This document shows, in pieces, positions 10,017 to 18,609 of a DNA stretch of 64,000 bases (the stretch's first letter is position 1; every line of letters begins with the position of its first letter). The stretch comes from Roseomonas nitratireducens (GTDB lineage Bacteria; Pseudomonadota; Alphaproteobacteria; Acetobacterales; Acetobacteraceae). The position numbers and the translations under genes are program-made. The notes below the pieces were generated by a model. It had not been told where the DNA came from. It saw only the letters and a list, made by a program, of their open reading frames with translations, and did not search any database. The stretch spans positions 112,842-176,841 of the forward strand of contig NZ_JAGIYZ010000009.1 of the NCBI RefSeq assembly GCF_017813355.1, in the 5' to 3' direction.

Positions 10017-10877
10017 TTACCCGGCCGTGCCCGGGCGCCGCGCCATCATGCGGTTGCCCGGCCGCTCGCTCGCATAGGCGACCTCGCCGAAGCTCTGCAG
10101 CCGGGCCTCGATGCTCGCGAAGGCGCTGCGTTGCGCCGGGGTCAGCGGCGCGTCGGGCGTCTCCGTCCGGTGCGCGAGGTAGCGGGCCAGCATGCCGCCG
10201 CCGCGCCGATGCGCCGCGGCGACCAGCGCGCCCTCGGTCAGCCGGATCTCCCGCCCGTCGAGGCCGGTGATGGTGGTGCCGGCGGCGGCCAGGCTGCCGT
10301 TGCGGTCCAGGATCGTCTCCTGCCGCGCGAGGAAGGCGGACATCGCCGCCTCCTGCGCCGCGGGGTTCGCCAGGAAGCTCTCCTCATCCGTCGCGCCGTG
10401 GCGCGACGCGGCCTCGGTCCAGGCGCCGGAGGCATCCATCCAGCCGATGTCCCGCAGCGCCAGCGGCAGGATCTGGTAGCGCCCGAGCGCGCCTGAACTC
10501 GCATTGCGCAGCCCGTAGCCGTCCCGCGCATGCTCGGCGCTGCGCTCGGCCTCGGCGATGCGCTGGCGGAAATCCGCGTTGGACAGCCCTTCCCAGGGGC
10601 GGAGCGCGGGTGCCTGCATCGCGCCGGGGGCGGGGGCGGTGGCGACGGCGACCGCCGGGGTCGGCGTGGGCGCGGGCCCGCGCGCCACGGCGGGCTGCAC
10701 AACCGGGGCGGGGCGCGCCGCCTGCGCAGGGCCGGGCCTGGCCGGCGGCGTGCTGCGCGCCAGGGTTTCCTTGAAGTCCCGGTGCTTCGGCGCGCGCGTG
10801 GCCGGCGCGCGCGTGGCGGGCTGGGCCGGCGAGGGCGCGGCCGGGGCGGCCGTGCGGGGGGCGGTCGCGCTGGTCAT
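10017..10877 (-). CDS. Lytic-transglycosylase-like protein with Pro/Ala-rich N-terminus
   Basis: This is a 286-residue protein in two parts. Residues 1-95 are low-complexity Ala/Pro/Arg/Thr sequence without a convincing signal peptide. Residues 96-286 resemble lysozyme/SLT-like domains: a candidate catalytic glutamate near 111 (AEAERSAEH) is followed by SSGALGRYQILPLAL (about 128-142). Downstream come NPAAQEAAMSAFL and a helix ALVAAAHRRGGGMLARYL. Such proteins cleave or remodel peptidoglycan, sometimes around flagella or secretion machines, but none of those genes is near. Substrate and export route are unknown. Confidence 0.55.
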   Translation of the reverse strand: MTSATAPRTAAPAAPSPAQPATRAPATRAPKHRDFKETLARSTPPARPGPAQAARPAPVVQPAVARGPAPTPTPAVAVATAPAPGAMQAPALRPWEGLSNADFRQRIAEAERSAEHARDGYGLRNASSGALGRYQILPLALRDIGWMDASGAWTEAASRHGATDEESFLANPAAQEAAMSAFLARQETILDRNGSLAAAGTTITGLDGREIRLTEGALVAAAHRRGGGMLARYLAHRTETPDAPLTPAQRSAFASIEARLQSFGEVAYASERPGNRMMARRPGTAG

Positions 10878-10919
10878 GGGCGCGCATCCTGCCCGCGGAA
10901 GGTCAACCAGGAGTGAAGA

Positions 10920-11378
10920 TCAGACCCAGCGCCGGACGCGGCCGCGATAGGCGGCGTAGGCATCGCCGAATCGGGCGGCGAGGTAGGCTTCCTCCTTCGC
11001 CACGACCAGCCGGTCGAGCGCGAGATGCGCCGCGACCACCGCGATCCAGCCCCACAGGTCCCCCCAGCGCAGCGCGAAACCGGCCAGGGCGAGCAGCAGG
11101 CCGAGGTAGATCGGATTGCGGCTGAAGCGGAACGGCCCGGACTCGACCATCGCCTCGTCCGGCCTGTCGGGCCGCGGATCGTTGCCGGCCCGGACGAGCA
11201 GGAGCAGCGCCCAGCCGATCAGCGCGAAGGCGCCGAAGATCACGAGCGCGCCGAACTCCGCCAGCGGCGGGCCGAGCGGCACCGGCACGAAGCGGTGCAG
11301 GACCCAGGCCGCGACGAGGATGCCGCCAACCAGCACGGGCGGCGGGATGCGCACGCCGGGGCCATGCTCCTCGGCCAT
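10920..11378 (-). CDS. Isoprenylcysteine methyltransferase-like membrane protein
   Basis: This 152-residue integral membrane protein of the ICMT/PEMT family has about four hydrophobic segments. The family signature GPFRFSRNPIYLGLLLALAG is followed by KEEAYLAARFGDAYAAYRGRV, the conserved C-terminal cofactor-proximal helix. Bacterial members methylate lipids or other small molecules with SAM, and the substrate here is unknown. The ATG at 11378 shares one base with the stop of ygfZ (TGATG), so the two genes are translationally coupled. Longer in-frame extension upstream is antisense or frame shadow inside ygfZ. Confidence 0.78.
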   Translation of the reverse strand: MAEEHGPGVRIPPPVLVGGILVAAWVLHRFVPVPLGPPLAEFGALVIFGAFALIGWALLLLVRAGNDPRPDRPDEAMVESGPFRFSRNPIYLGLLLALAGFALRWGDLWGWIAVVAAHLALDRLVVAKEEAYLAARFGDAYAAYRGRVRRWV

Positions 11379-12202
11379 CAGGCGTCCTCGCGCGCCGGCA
11401 GGCGCATCCAGGCCGGGATGCGCGGCGTCAGCAACGCCTCGCCGCAGCGGAACGGCGCGCGGGCCAGGGCGTCGATGCGCAGCAGCGCGAGGCCTTGCCC
11501 GTCGCGGCCCGAGCGCATCTCGCCCGCCTCCGCGCCCGCGGCATCGGCCACGGGCGTGCCGCGCGTCGGCAGCGGTCCCTCGACCGCGACGGGCACTAGG
11601 CGCCGCTTCACCAGGCCCCGGTAGCGCGTGCGCGCCGTCAGTTCCTGGCCCATGTAGCAACCCTTGGTCCAGGAGACGCCGTTCAACTCGTCGAAGCCCG
11701 CTTCCAGCAGCACCGACTTCTCCCGCTCCAGGTCCTTCGTCCCGTCGGGCAGGCCAAGGGCGAGGCGGTGCAGGTCGTAGGCCTCCGCGGTCGCATCCGC
11801 GGGCAGCGGCGCGCGGGCCAGCACGCGCCAGCCGGCCTCGGGCAGGCGAGGGTCGGGCAGCGCCATGTCGCCACCCATCGGCGCCGCGCCCCAGGCGGCA
11901 TGGACATGCCATTCCTCCGATGCATCCCGCAGCGTCACCTTGGACCGCAGCCGGAACCGGTCGAGCCGCTGGACGAGGTCCGCCACCTGCGCCCGCTCGG
12001 CATCCAGCAGGAAGGCCTCCCCGGTCGGACAGACGAAGAAGTCGGCCAGCCACTTGCCCTGCGGCGTCAGCAGCGCGGTCCAGACCGCCTGGCCCGGCAC
12101 CGCCTGGGTCATGTCGTTGGAGACAAGGCCCTGCAGGAAGGCGGCGCGGTCGGGGCCGGCCACCTCCAGCACGCCGCGGTCGGGAAGATGCGCGAGACTC
12201 AT
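11378..12202 (-). CDS. ygfZ: Folate-binding protein YgfZ (GcvT-like)
   Basis: This 274-residue tRNA-modifying GTase-fold relative of the glycine-cleavage T protein binds tetrahydrofolate and supports iron-sulfur cluster enzymes. The family-defining loop KGCYMGQE lies at residues 180-187, with its essential cysteine at C182. The N-terminus has VLEVAGPDRAAFLQGLVSND, and further on comes LRSKVTLRD, both typical. It is first gene of a two-gene operon with the ICMT-like methyltransferase and diverges from the glycosyltransferase operon. Confidence 0.93.
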   Translation of the reverse strand: MSLAHLPDRGVLEVAGPDRAAFLQGLVSNDMTQAVPGQAVWTALLTPQGKWLADFFVCPTGEAFLLDAERAQVADLVQRLDRFRLRSKVTLRDASEEWHVHAAWGAAPMGGDMALPDPRLPEAGWRVLARAPLPADATAEAYDLHRLALGLPDGTKDLEREKSVLLEAGFDELNGVSWTKGCYMGQELTARTRYRGLVKRRLVPVAVEGPLPTRGTPVADAAGAEAGEMRSGRDGQGLALLRIDALARAPFRCGEALLTPRIPAWMRLPAREDA

Positions 12203-12275
12203 GCCCCTTCAGGTGTGCCGCCGGCAGGCCCGGCGCAACCTCCCCCCCGCCCGCGGGCCGTGGTAAGCGCGACGC

Positions 12276-13214
12276 GTGCGCATCCTGTTCATCACCTCCA
12301 CCCGGATCGGCGACGCCGTGCTGTCCACCGGGCTGCTCGACCACCTGATGCGCGCCCATCCGGAGGCCCGGTTCACGATCGCCTGCGGCCGCGTGGCCGA
12401 AGGCGTGTTCAGCCGCATGCCGGCGCTGGAACGCCTCATTCCCATCGAGAAGAAGCGCTTCGGCCTGCATTGGTTAGGGCTCTGGGCGCAGGTCGCGGGG
12501 CGGCGCTGGGACTTGGTGGTGGACCTGCGCGGCTCGGCGATCGCCTGGCTGCTGCTGGCCGGGCGCCGGGCGGTGATGCGCGGCGGGCGGCGGCCCGGCC
12601 ACCGCCTGCTGCACCTGGCCGAGACGCTCGGCGTCAGCCCCGCACCGCGCCCGGTCGCCTGGTTCGGACCGGCGGACGCCGCGCGGGCCGAGGCCCTGCT
12701 GCCGGCCGGCACGCCCTGGCTCGCGCTCGGCCCGACGGCGAACTGGGTCCGCAAGGTCTGGCCGCCGGATCGCTTCGTGACGCTGGCGCGGCTGCTGACC
12801 GGCCCTGGCGGCGCGCTGGAAGGCGCGCGCATCGTCATTCTCGGCGGGCCGGGCGAACAGGAACGGGCCATGGCCGCGCCGGTGCTGGCCGCGTTGCCCG
12901 AGGCCGCGGACCTGCTCGGCGTGCTCGAGCTGCCGGAGGCCGCCGCCGTGCTGGCCCGCTGTGCGCTGTTCGTGGGCAATGATTCGGGGCTGATGCATCT
13001 CTCGGCCGCGACGGGCACGCCCACCATCGGCCTGTTCGGCCCGACGCCGGCGGCCGAATACGCCCCGGTCGGCCTGCGCGCCCAGGCGGTGCTGGCCAAG
13101 GGCCCGCCGGGCGCGGCGCCGATGGGCGCGCTTTCGGCCACCCGCGTCGCCGAGGCCGCATCCGCCCTGCTCGCCCGGCCCGACCCGGTGCCGCTCGGGG
13201 AGACCGTGGCGTGA
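12276..13214 (+). CDS. Glycosyltransferase family 9 (heptosyltransferase-like)
   Basis: This 312-residue GT-B enzyme of family GT9 would transfer an ADP-heptose-type sugar to lipid A-core at the inner membrane's cytoplasmic face. It begins RILFITSTRIGDAVLSTGLL, the standard acceptor-side start. It ends with VGNDSGLMHLSAATGTPTIGLFG, the donor-binding loop with conserved Asp and His. The second Rossmann domain starts near WLALGPTANWVRKVWPP. GTG 12276 is the first start after the divergent ygfZ promoter region. The following GT2 starts inside its stop codon (GTGA). Confidence 0.9.
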   Translation: MRILFITSTRIGDAVLSTGLLDHLMRAHPEARFTIACGRVAEGVFSRMPALERLIPIEKKRFGLHWLGLWAQVAGRRWDLVVDLRGSAIAWLLLAGRRAVMRGGRRPGHRLLHLAETLGVSPAPRPVAWFGPADAARAEALLPAGTPWLALGPTANWVRKVWPPDRFVTLARLLTGPGGALEGARIVILGGPGEQERAMAAPVLAALPEAADLLGVLELPEAAAVLARCALFVGNDSGLMHLSAATGTPTIGLFGPTPAAEYAPVGLRAQAVLAKGPPGAAPMGALSATRVAEAASALLARPDPVPLGETVA

Positions 13215-13984
13215 CCGGGGCGCGCCTGTCTGCCCTCATCGTCGCGCGCAACGAGCAGGACCGCCTGCCCGACTGCCTCGCCTCCGTCGCCTTCGCCGAC
13301 GAGGTCGTGGTCGTGCTCGACCGCAGCACGGACCGCAGCGCGGAGATCGCCCGCGCGGCCGGCGCCCGCATCGTCGAGGGCGCCTGGGACCTGGAAGGGG
13401 ATCGGCGCAACACCGGCATCGCCGCCTGCACCGGCGACTGGATCCTGGAAGTCGATGCCGATGAGCGCGTCGACGCCGCGCTCGCGAAGGCCGTGCGCGC
13501 GACCATCGCGACGAGCGCCTTCGCCTGGCACCAGGTGCCCGTGGACAACTATGTGGGCGACAGGCTGATCCGCCATGGTTGGGCGGGATCCTTCGGCACC
13601 ACCTCCGTCCCGCGGCTCTTCCGCCGGGGGGCCAAGCGCTGGCGCGCGCAGCGCGTGCATCCGGGCCTCGACTGGACGGGCGAGGAAGGGCCGAGGATCG
13701 CCGAGGGCGCGCTCATCCACCTCGTCGACCGCGACATCTCCGACATGCTGCGCCGGCTCGACAAGTATTCCTCGGCCAAGGCGGCGGACCTGATCGCGAG
13801 CGGGAACATCGGCTCGCTGGGGAACAACCTGCGGCGCTTCGTCATGCGCGGCTTCAAGTCCTACGTCTCGCGCAAGGGCTACAGGGAAGGCGCCTGGGGC
13901 ATCCTGCTCGCCTTCTGCACCGGCGCCTTTCCGCTGCTCTCCTACCTCAAGGCGCGGCTCGAGCCGGGGAAGCACGGCGGATGA
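13211..13984 (+). CDS. Glycosyltransferase family 2 (WaaE/KdtX-like)
   Basis: This 257-residue GT-A enzyme resembles the lipopolysaccharide-core beta-glucosyltransferase WaaE/KdtX. It starts LSALIVARNEQDRLPDCLAS. The nucleotide-sugar binding DxD is in WILEVDADERVD (about residues 77-88). The region RHGWAGSFGTTSVPRLFRR, with RVHPGL, is typical of the WaaE group, and the C-terminal helix (GAWGILLAFCTGAFPLLSYLKAR) can associate with the membrane. Coupled by GTGA to the heptosyltransferase and by ATGA to the next gene, it is part of an LPS-core or glycan assembly operon. Confidence 0.88.
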   Translation: MTGARLSALIVARNEQDRLPDCLASVAFADEVVVVLDRSTDRSAEIARAAGARIVEGAWDLEGDRRNTGIAACTGDWILEVDADERVDAALAKAVRATIATSAFAWHQVPVDNYVGDRLIRHGWAGSFGTTSVPRLFRRGAKRWRAQRVHPGLDWTGEEGPRIAEGALIHLVDRDISDMLRRLDKYSSAKAADLIASGNIGSLGNNLRRFVMRGFKSYVSRKGYREGAWGILLAFCTGAFPLLSYLKARLEPGKHGG

Positions 13985-15003
13985 AGGTCGCCCAGGTGAT
14001 GGCCGGCGCGCGGCACGGCGGCGCCGAGGCGTTCTTCGAGCGGCTCTGCCTCGGCCTGCATGCGGCGGGGGAGGATGTGCTGCCGGTGATCCGCCGCGAC
14101 GACGAACGCGCCGCGCGGCTGCGCGAAGCTGGCCTCGCCCCGGTTGAACTCGGCTTCGGCGGGGCGCTCGACATCCTGACCGGGCCGCGGCTGAAGCGCG
14201 CGCTCGCGGGCTTCGCGCCCGATGTCGTCGTCGCCTGGATGAACCGCGCCGCGCGCTTCGCGCCGAAGGGGCCCTGGACGCTCGTCGGGCGCCTCGGCGG
14301 CTACTACGACCTCAAATACTACCGCCGCTGCGACCACCTGGCGGGCAACACGCGCGACATCGTGCGCTGGATCGTCGCGCAGGGCTGGCCGGCGGCGCGG
14401 GTCCACCACCTGCCGAACTTCGTGGACGACCTCGCGGGCAACGCGCCCGCGCATCTGCCGGGGGCGCAACGCCTGCTCGCCATGGGGCGGCTGCATCGCA
14501 ACAAGGGCTTCGACGTGGCGCTGCGCGCGCTCGCGCTGCTGCCCGGCGCGCACCTGTCCATCGCCGGGGAGGGGCCGGAGCGCGCGGCGCTCGAATCCCT
14601 CGCGCGCGAACTGGGCGTGGCCGACCGCGTTGCCTTCCTCGGCTGGCGGCGCGACGTGGGCGCTCTGCTGGCGGGCTGCGACATCTTCCTCTGCTCCTCC
14701 CGCCACGAGCCCCTCGGCAACATCGTGCTGGAAGCCTGGTCCGCCGGGCGGCCGGTCGTCGCGGCCGCGGCGCAGGGTCCGTCCGAGCTGATCGAGGATG
14801 GCGAGACCGGACTGCTCGTGCCGCCGGAGGACGCCGCGGCCCTGGCCCAGGCCGTGGGCGCGCTGCTGGCCGACCCGCAGCGCGCCGCGCGAATCGCGCA
14901 GGCCGGCCGCGAGGCCTTCGCGCGGGATTTCGCGGAAGCCGCGGTGGTCGCGCGCTGGCGGGGCTTCCTCGCCGCCGTCGCCCCCGCCGCGCGGGCGGCC
15001 TGA
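13981..15003 (+). CDS. Glycosyltransferase family 4
   Basis: This is a 340-residue GT-B retaining glycosyltransferase. The acceptor domain begins MKVAQVMAGARHGGAEAFFERL, the usual glycine-rich GT4 start. The donor domain begins near RLLAMGRLHRNKGFDVAL and has the EX7E-type motif in SSRHEPLGNIVLEAWSAGRPVV. ATG 13981 overlaps the GT2 stop (ATGA), and asnB follows after 4 bp. The context suggests addition of a hexose to LPS core or a surface glycan; donor and acceptor are not readable. Confidence 0.9.
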   Translation: MKVAQVMAGARHGGAEAFFERLCLGLHAAGEDVLPVIRRDDERAARLREAGLAPVELGFGGALDILTGPRLKRALAGFAPDVVVAWMNRAARFAPKGPWTLVGRLGGYYDLKYYRRCDHLAGNTRDIVRWIVAQGWPAARVHHLPNFVDDLAGNAPAHLPGAQRLLAMGRLHRNKGFDVALRALALLPGAHLSIAGEGPERAALESLARELGVADRVAFLGWRRDVGALLAGCDIFLCSSRHEPLGNIVLEAWSAGRPVVAAAAQGPSELIEDGETGLLVPPEDAAALAQAVGALLADPQRAARIAQAGREAFARDFAEAAVVARWRGFLAAVAPAARAA

Positions 15004-15007
15004 CGCG

Positions 15008-16765
15008 ATGTGCGGGATCGCGGGCCTCGCGCTCAAGCCGGGCATGGCGCCGGAGCCCAAGGTGCTGGAGGCGCTGACGGCCGCCCTCGCCCATCGCGGC
15101 CCGGACGGGCATGGGCACCATGTCGCGGGCAATGTCACGCTCGCCCATACGCGGCTCGCCATCATCGACCTCACGACCGGCGACCAACCGCTGTTTGCCG
15201 GGCCGGCGGCCCTCGTCGGCAATGGGGAGGTCTACAACTACCGCGAATTGCGCACGGAGAACGCGCTCATCTGCGCGACCGGGTCGGATTGCGAGCCGCC
15301 GCTGCACCTGTTCCGCCGCGACGGCGGCGGCTTCGCGGAGACGCTGCGCGGCATGTACGCCATCGCCATCCACGACCGCGCGACGCGGCAGGTGGTGCTA
15401 GCGCGCGACCCCTTCGGCATCAAGCCGCTCTATCTTGCCGAAACCGCGGCGGGCATCGCCTTCGCCTCGGAGCCCGCGGCGCTGATCGCGGCGGGGATCG
15501 TCGCGCCACGCATCCGGCGCCAGTCGCTCGCGGAACTGCTGCAGATCCAGTTCACCACCGGCGCCGAGACGATCTTCGAGGGCATCACCCGCCTGCTCCC
15601 GGGCGAGACGGTGATGATCGCCGACGGCGCGATCGTCGAGCGCCGCCGCCGCGCGGCCCTGCCCGAAGGCGGGCCGGAGGAGATCGGGGAGGATGCGGCG
15701 CTCGCGCGCCTCGACGCCGCGCTGGCCGAGAGCGTCGACCTCCACCAGCGCAGCGACGTCCCCTACGGCATGTTCCTCTCGGGCGGGACGGATTCCGCCG
15801 CCGTGCTGGCGATGATGGCGCGGCTGAACGAACGCCGCGTGCTCGCCTTCACCGCCGGCTTCGACATCCCAGGCGCGGCCGATGAGCGGGAGGCCGCCGC
15901 GCGCGCCGCCGCCGCAGCCGGCGCGCGCCACGTCACCATCGACGTGACGCGGGAGATGGCCTGGCGCCATCTGCCCGAGATCGTCGCCGCCATGGACGAC
16001 CCGGCGGCCGACTACGCCATCATCCCCACCTGGTTCCTCGCCCGGCGGGCGCGGGAGGAGGTGAAGGTCGTGCTGTCCGGCGAGGGCGGCGACGAGATCT
16101 TCGGCGGCTATGGCCGCTACCGCTCGGCCATGAAGCCCTGGTGGCTGGGCGGCAAGGCCATGCGCGCGCATGGCGCCTTCGACCGGCTGGACGTGCTGCG
16201 CCAGCCTCCGCGCGGCTGGCGAGACGGGATCGAGGCGGCGGCCGCGGCCGCCGCCACGCCGGGGCGGACGCGGCTGCAGGCGGCGCAGGCGCTCGACGTC
16301 GCGGACTGGCTGCCCAACGACCTGCTGACCAAGCTCGACCGCTGCCTGATGGCGCATGGCGTCGAGGGTCGCACGCCCTTCCTCGACCGCGGCATCGCGG
16401 CCGCCGCCTTCCGCCTGCCCGATGCGCTGAAGGTGCGCGACGGGCAGGGGAAGTACTTGCTGCGGCAATGGCTCGCGCGGCATTTCCCGGCGAGCGAGCC
16501 GTTCCGCAGGAAGCAGGGCTTCACCGTGCCGGTCGGCACCTGGATCGCGCAGGAGGCCGAGCGGCTCGCGCCGCTGGTCGCCGCGCAGCCGGGCGTCGCG
16601 GAGGTGGCGAAGCCCGACCGCATCCTGCCCCTGTTCCGCGCCGCCGCCGGCAAGCGCGAAGGCTTCGCCGCCTGGCACCTGCTGTTCCTGGCACTCTGGC
16701 ACCGCAGGCACGTGGAAGGCGTCCGCCCGGAGGGCGACGTGCTCGCCTTCCTCGGCCGGGGCTGA
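15008..16765 (+). CDS. asnB: Asparagine synthetase B-like glutamine amidotransferase
   Basis: This 585-residue AsnB-type enzyme has an N-terminal glutaminase whose nucleophile is C2 (MCGIAGLALK). HRGPDG and NGEVYNYREL complete that site. The synthetase domain carries the PP-loop LSGGTDSAAVLAMM, then LSGEGGDEIFGGYGRYRS and NDLLTKLDRCLMAHGVEGRTPFLD. Classical members make asparagine from aspartate, ATP and glutamine. Members embedded in polysaccharide clusters can instead amidate sugar carboxylates. Its position 4 bp after three coupled glycosyltransferases makes a glycan-amidating role plausible, but sequence alone does not decide. Confidence 0.88.
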   Translation: MCGIAGLALKPGMAPEPKVLEALTAALAHRGPDGHGHHVAGNVTLAHTRLAIIDLTTGDQPLFAGPAALVGNGEVYNYRELRTENALICATGSDCEPPLHLFRRDGGGFAETLRGMYAIAIHDRATRQVVLARDPFGIKPLYLAETAAGIAFASEPAALIAAGIVAPRIRRQSLAELLQIQFTTGAETIFEGITRLLPGETVMIADGAIVERRRRAALPEGGPEEIGEDAALARLDAALAESVDLHQRSDVPYGMFLSGGTDSAAVLAMMARLNERRVLAFTAGFDIPGAADEREAAARAAAAAGARHVTIDVTREMAWRHLPEIVAAMDDPAADYAIIPTWFLARRAREEVKVVLSGEGGDEIFGGYGRYRSAMKPWWLGGKAMRAHGAFDRLDVLRQPPRGWRDGIEAAAAAAATPGRTRLQAAQALDVADWLPNDLLTKLDRCLMAHGVEGRTPFLDRGIAAAAFRLPDALKVRDGQGKYLLRQWLARHFPASEPFRRKQGFTVPVGTWIAQEAERLAPLVAAQPGVAEVAKPDRILPLFRAAAGKREGFAAWHLLFLALWHRRHVEGVRPEGDVLAFLGRG

Positions 16766-16770
16766 CCGCG

Positions 16771-18609
16771 CTATTCGGCCGCGACGGCGGGCAGGCGTTC
16801 CGCGACAAGCGTGTCGATCGCGCTCGCCGGCACGGGCCTGCCGTAGAGCCAGCCCTGCGCCTCGTCGCAGCCGCGCTCGGCCAGCATCCGGGCCTGTTCC
16901 GGCGTCTCCACCCCTTCCGCATTGGCACGGACGCCGAGCGCGCGGGTGATGCCGAGCACCGCGTCCACGATCGCCGCGGCGCGCGGGTCGTCATGCAGGC
17001 TCGCGACGAAGGACCGGTCGATCTTGAGCTTGTCGAAGCGGAAGCGCTGGAGGTAGCCGAGCGAGGAATAGCCCGTGCCGAAATCGTCCATCGCGACCGT
17101 GACGCCGAGCGCGCGGATCTGCTCGAGCGTGCGCACCGTCGCGTCCGTGTGCGTCAGCAGCACGCCCTCGGTGATCTCGATCTCGAGCCGTTCGGCCGGG
17201 AGCCCGGTCTCGGCCAGCGCCCGGGCGACGAGCGTCTCGAAGCCGCCGGCGTGGATCTGGTGCACCGAGACGTTCACCGCGACCTTCACATCCGCCCAGC
17301 GGAGCGCGTCGGCGCAGGCGGTGCGCAGCACCCAGGCGCCGATCTCGGGCAGCAGGCCGATCTCCTCGGCCAGCGGGATGAAGGCGTCCGGCCGCACCGC
17401 GCCGCGCGTCGGCTGGTTCCAGCGCAGCAGCGCCTCGACGCCCGTCAAGCGGCCGGAGTCGAGCGCGACCTGCGGCTGGTAGTGCAGCGCGAACTCCCCG
17501 CGCTTCAGCGCGTTGCGCAGGTCGGCTTCCAGCGCGCGGCGCTCGCGCAGCGCGACGTTCATCTCCTCGGCGAAGAAGCGGAAGATCCCGCGCCCCTCGC
17601 GCTTCGCGGAATAGAGCGCGGTGTCGGCATCGGCCAGCAGCGCCTCCGCCCCCGCATGGCTGCGCCCGCGCGCGAGCGCGATCCCCACGGTGACGCCGAC
17701 CACGACCTGGTGCGGCCCGAGGTCGAAGGGCCGCGAGAGCGCATCGATGATGCGCTGCGCCAGCACCTCCGCGGCGTGGGGATGGTTGGGCGCGGGCTGG
17801 ACGATGGCGAATTCGTCGCCGCCCAGGCGCGCGACCGTGTCGGTGTCGCGCAGCTCGGCACGCAGCCGCGCGCCGACCTCGCGGAGCAGCGCATCGCCCA
17901 TCGCGTGGCCGAGCGTGTCGTTCACCTCCTTAAAGCGGTCGAGGTCGAGGCAGAGCAGGGCGACGGCATCGTCCGCGTCCCGCCGCGCATTGGCGAGCGC
18001 GAGGCCGAGCCGGTCCATCAGCACCGGCCGGTTGGCGAGGCCGGTCAGCGCATCATGCGTCGCGAGATGCGTCACCTGCCGCATCGCCTCGTCGAGCAGG
18101 CGCTCGGGCAGGCGCCGGAAGACCAGGAAGCCGAGCAGCGACAGCAGGCCGCTGACAAGGCCGATCAGCGCCGTGCCCTCGATCAGCTCGAGCAGCGACT
18201 TGACGATGACCAGGCGCGCGACCGGTTCGCCGAAGGCGAGCACGTCGCCGGAGACGGAGACGGTCGGCCAGCCGGGCTCGACCCCGCTGCGCAGGATGAC
18301 CACGCCCTGCCGGTCGAGGAGGATCCGTGCCTCCTCCTCGTCGTCCTGCTCGGCCTTCTGCATCACGGCGGCGATGCGCTCGACCTCGAAGGCCCAGTGC
18401 GACGGGTTGCGCACGGCGAGCGCGCCGAGCGCGGCGGAGACGTATTCGAGCTCGACGTCGAGTTCGGTCTGGATGCGCGTGACGGAGGCGCCGAGGAAGG
18501 CGAGCGGCGGCAGCAGCGCGAGCAGCAGCGCGATGGTGCGCGCCGCGATCGCGACGCTGCGGTGCAGCCGGGTCGTCAGCCGTCGATGGTCCTTGGCGTC
18601 GGTCGTCAC
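16771..18609 (-). CDS. Membrane GGDEF-EAL protein (c-di-GMP metabolism)
   Basis: This is a 612-residue inner-membrane signalling protein. TM1 lies at about 21-44 and TM2 at about 145-166, with a roughly 100-residue extracytoplasmic loop between. The diguanylate cyclase domain has an intact GGDEF at 263-267. The phosphodiesterase domain starts with EALLRW at 392-397 and continues with EITEGVLL, DDFGTGYSSLGYL and KIDRSFV. Both enzymatic motifs look competent, so the net direction is unclear. GTG 18609 overlaps the stop of a PstS-like binding protein (GTGA), suggesting a sensor pair in which the binding protein docks on the periplasmic loop. Confidence 0.92.
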   Translation of the reverse strand: MTTDAKDHRRLTTRLHRSVAIAARTIALLLALLPPLAFLGASVTRIQTELDVELEYVSAALGALAVRNPSHWAFEVERIAAVMQKAEQDDEEEARILLDRQGVVILRSGVEPGWPTVSVSGDVLAFGEPVARLVIVKSLLELIEGTALIGLVSGLLSLLGFLVFRRLPERLLDEAMRQVTHLATHDALTGLANRPVLMDRLGLALANARRDADDAVALLCLDLDRFKEVNDTLGHAMGDALLREVGARLRAELRDTDTVARLGGDEFAIVQPAPNHPHAAEVLAQRIIDALSRPFDLGPHQVVVGVTVGIALARGRSHAGAEALLADADTALYSAKREGRGIFRFFAEEMNVALRERRALEADLRNALKRGEFALHYQPQVALDSGRLTGVEALLRWNQPTRGAVRPDAFIPLAEEIGLLPEIGAWVLRTACADALRWADVKVAVNVSVHQIHAGGFETLVARALAETGLPAERLEIEITEGVLLTHTDATVRTLEQIRALGVTVAMDDFGTGYSSLGYLQRFRFDKLKIDRSFVASLHDDPRAAAIVDAVLGITRALGVRANAEGVETPEQARMLAERGCDEAQGWLYGRPVPASAIDTLVAERLPAVAAE

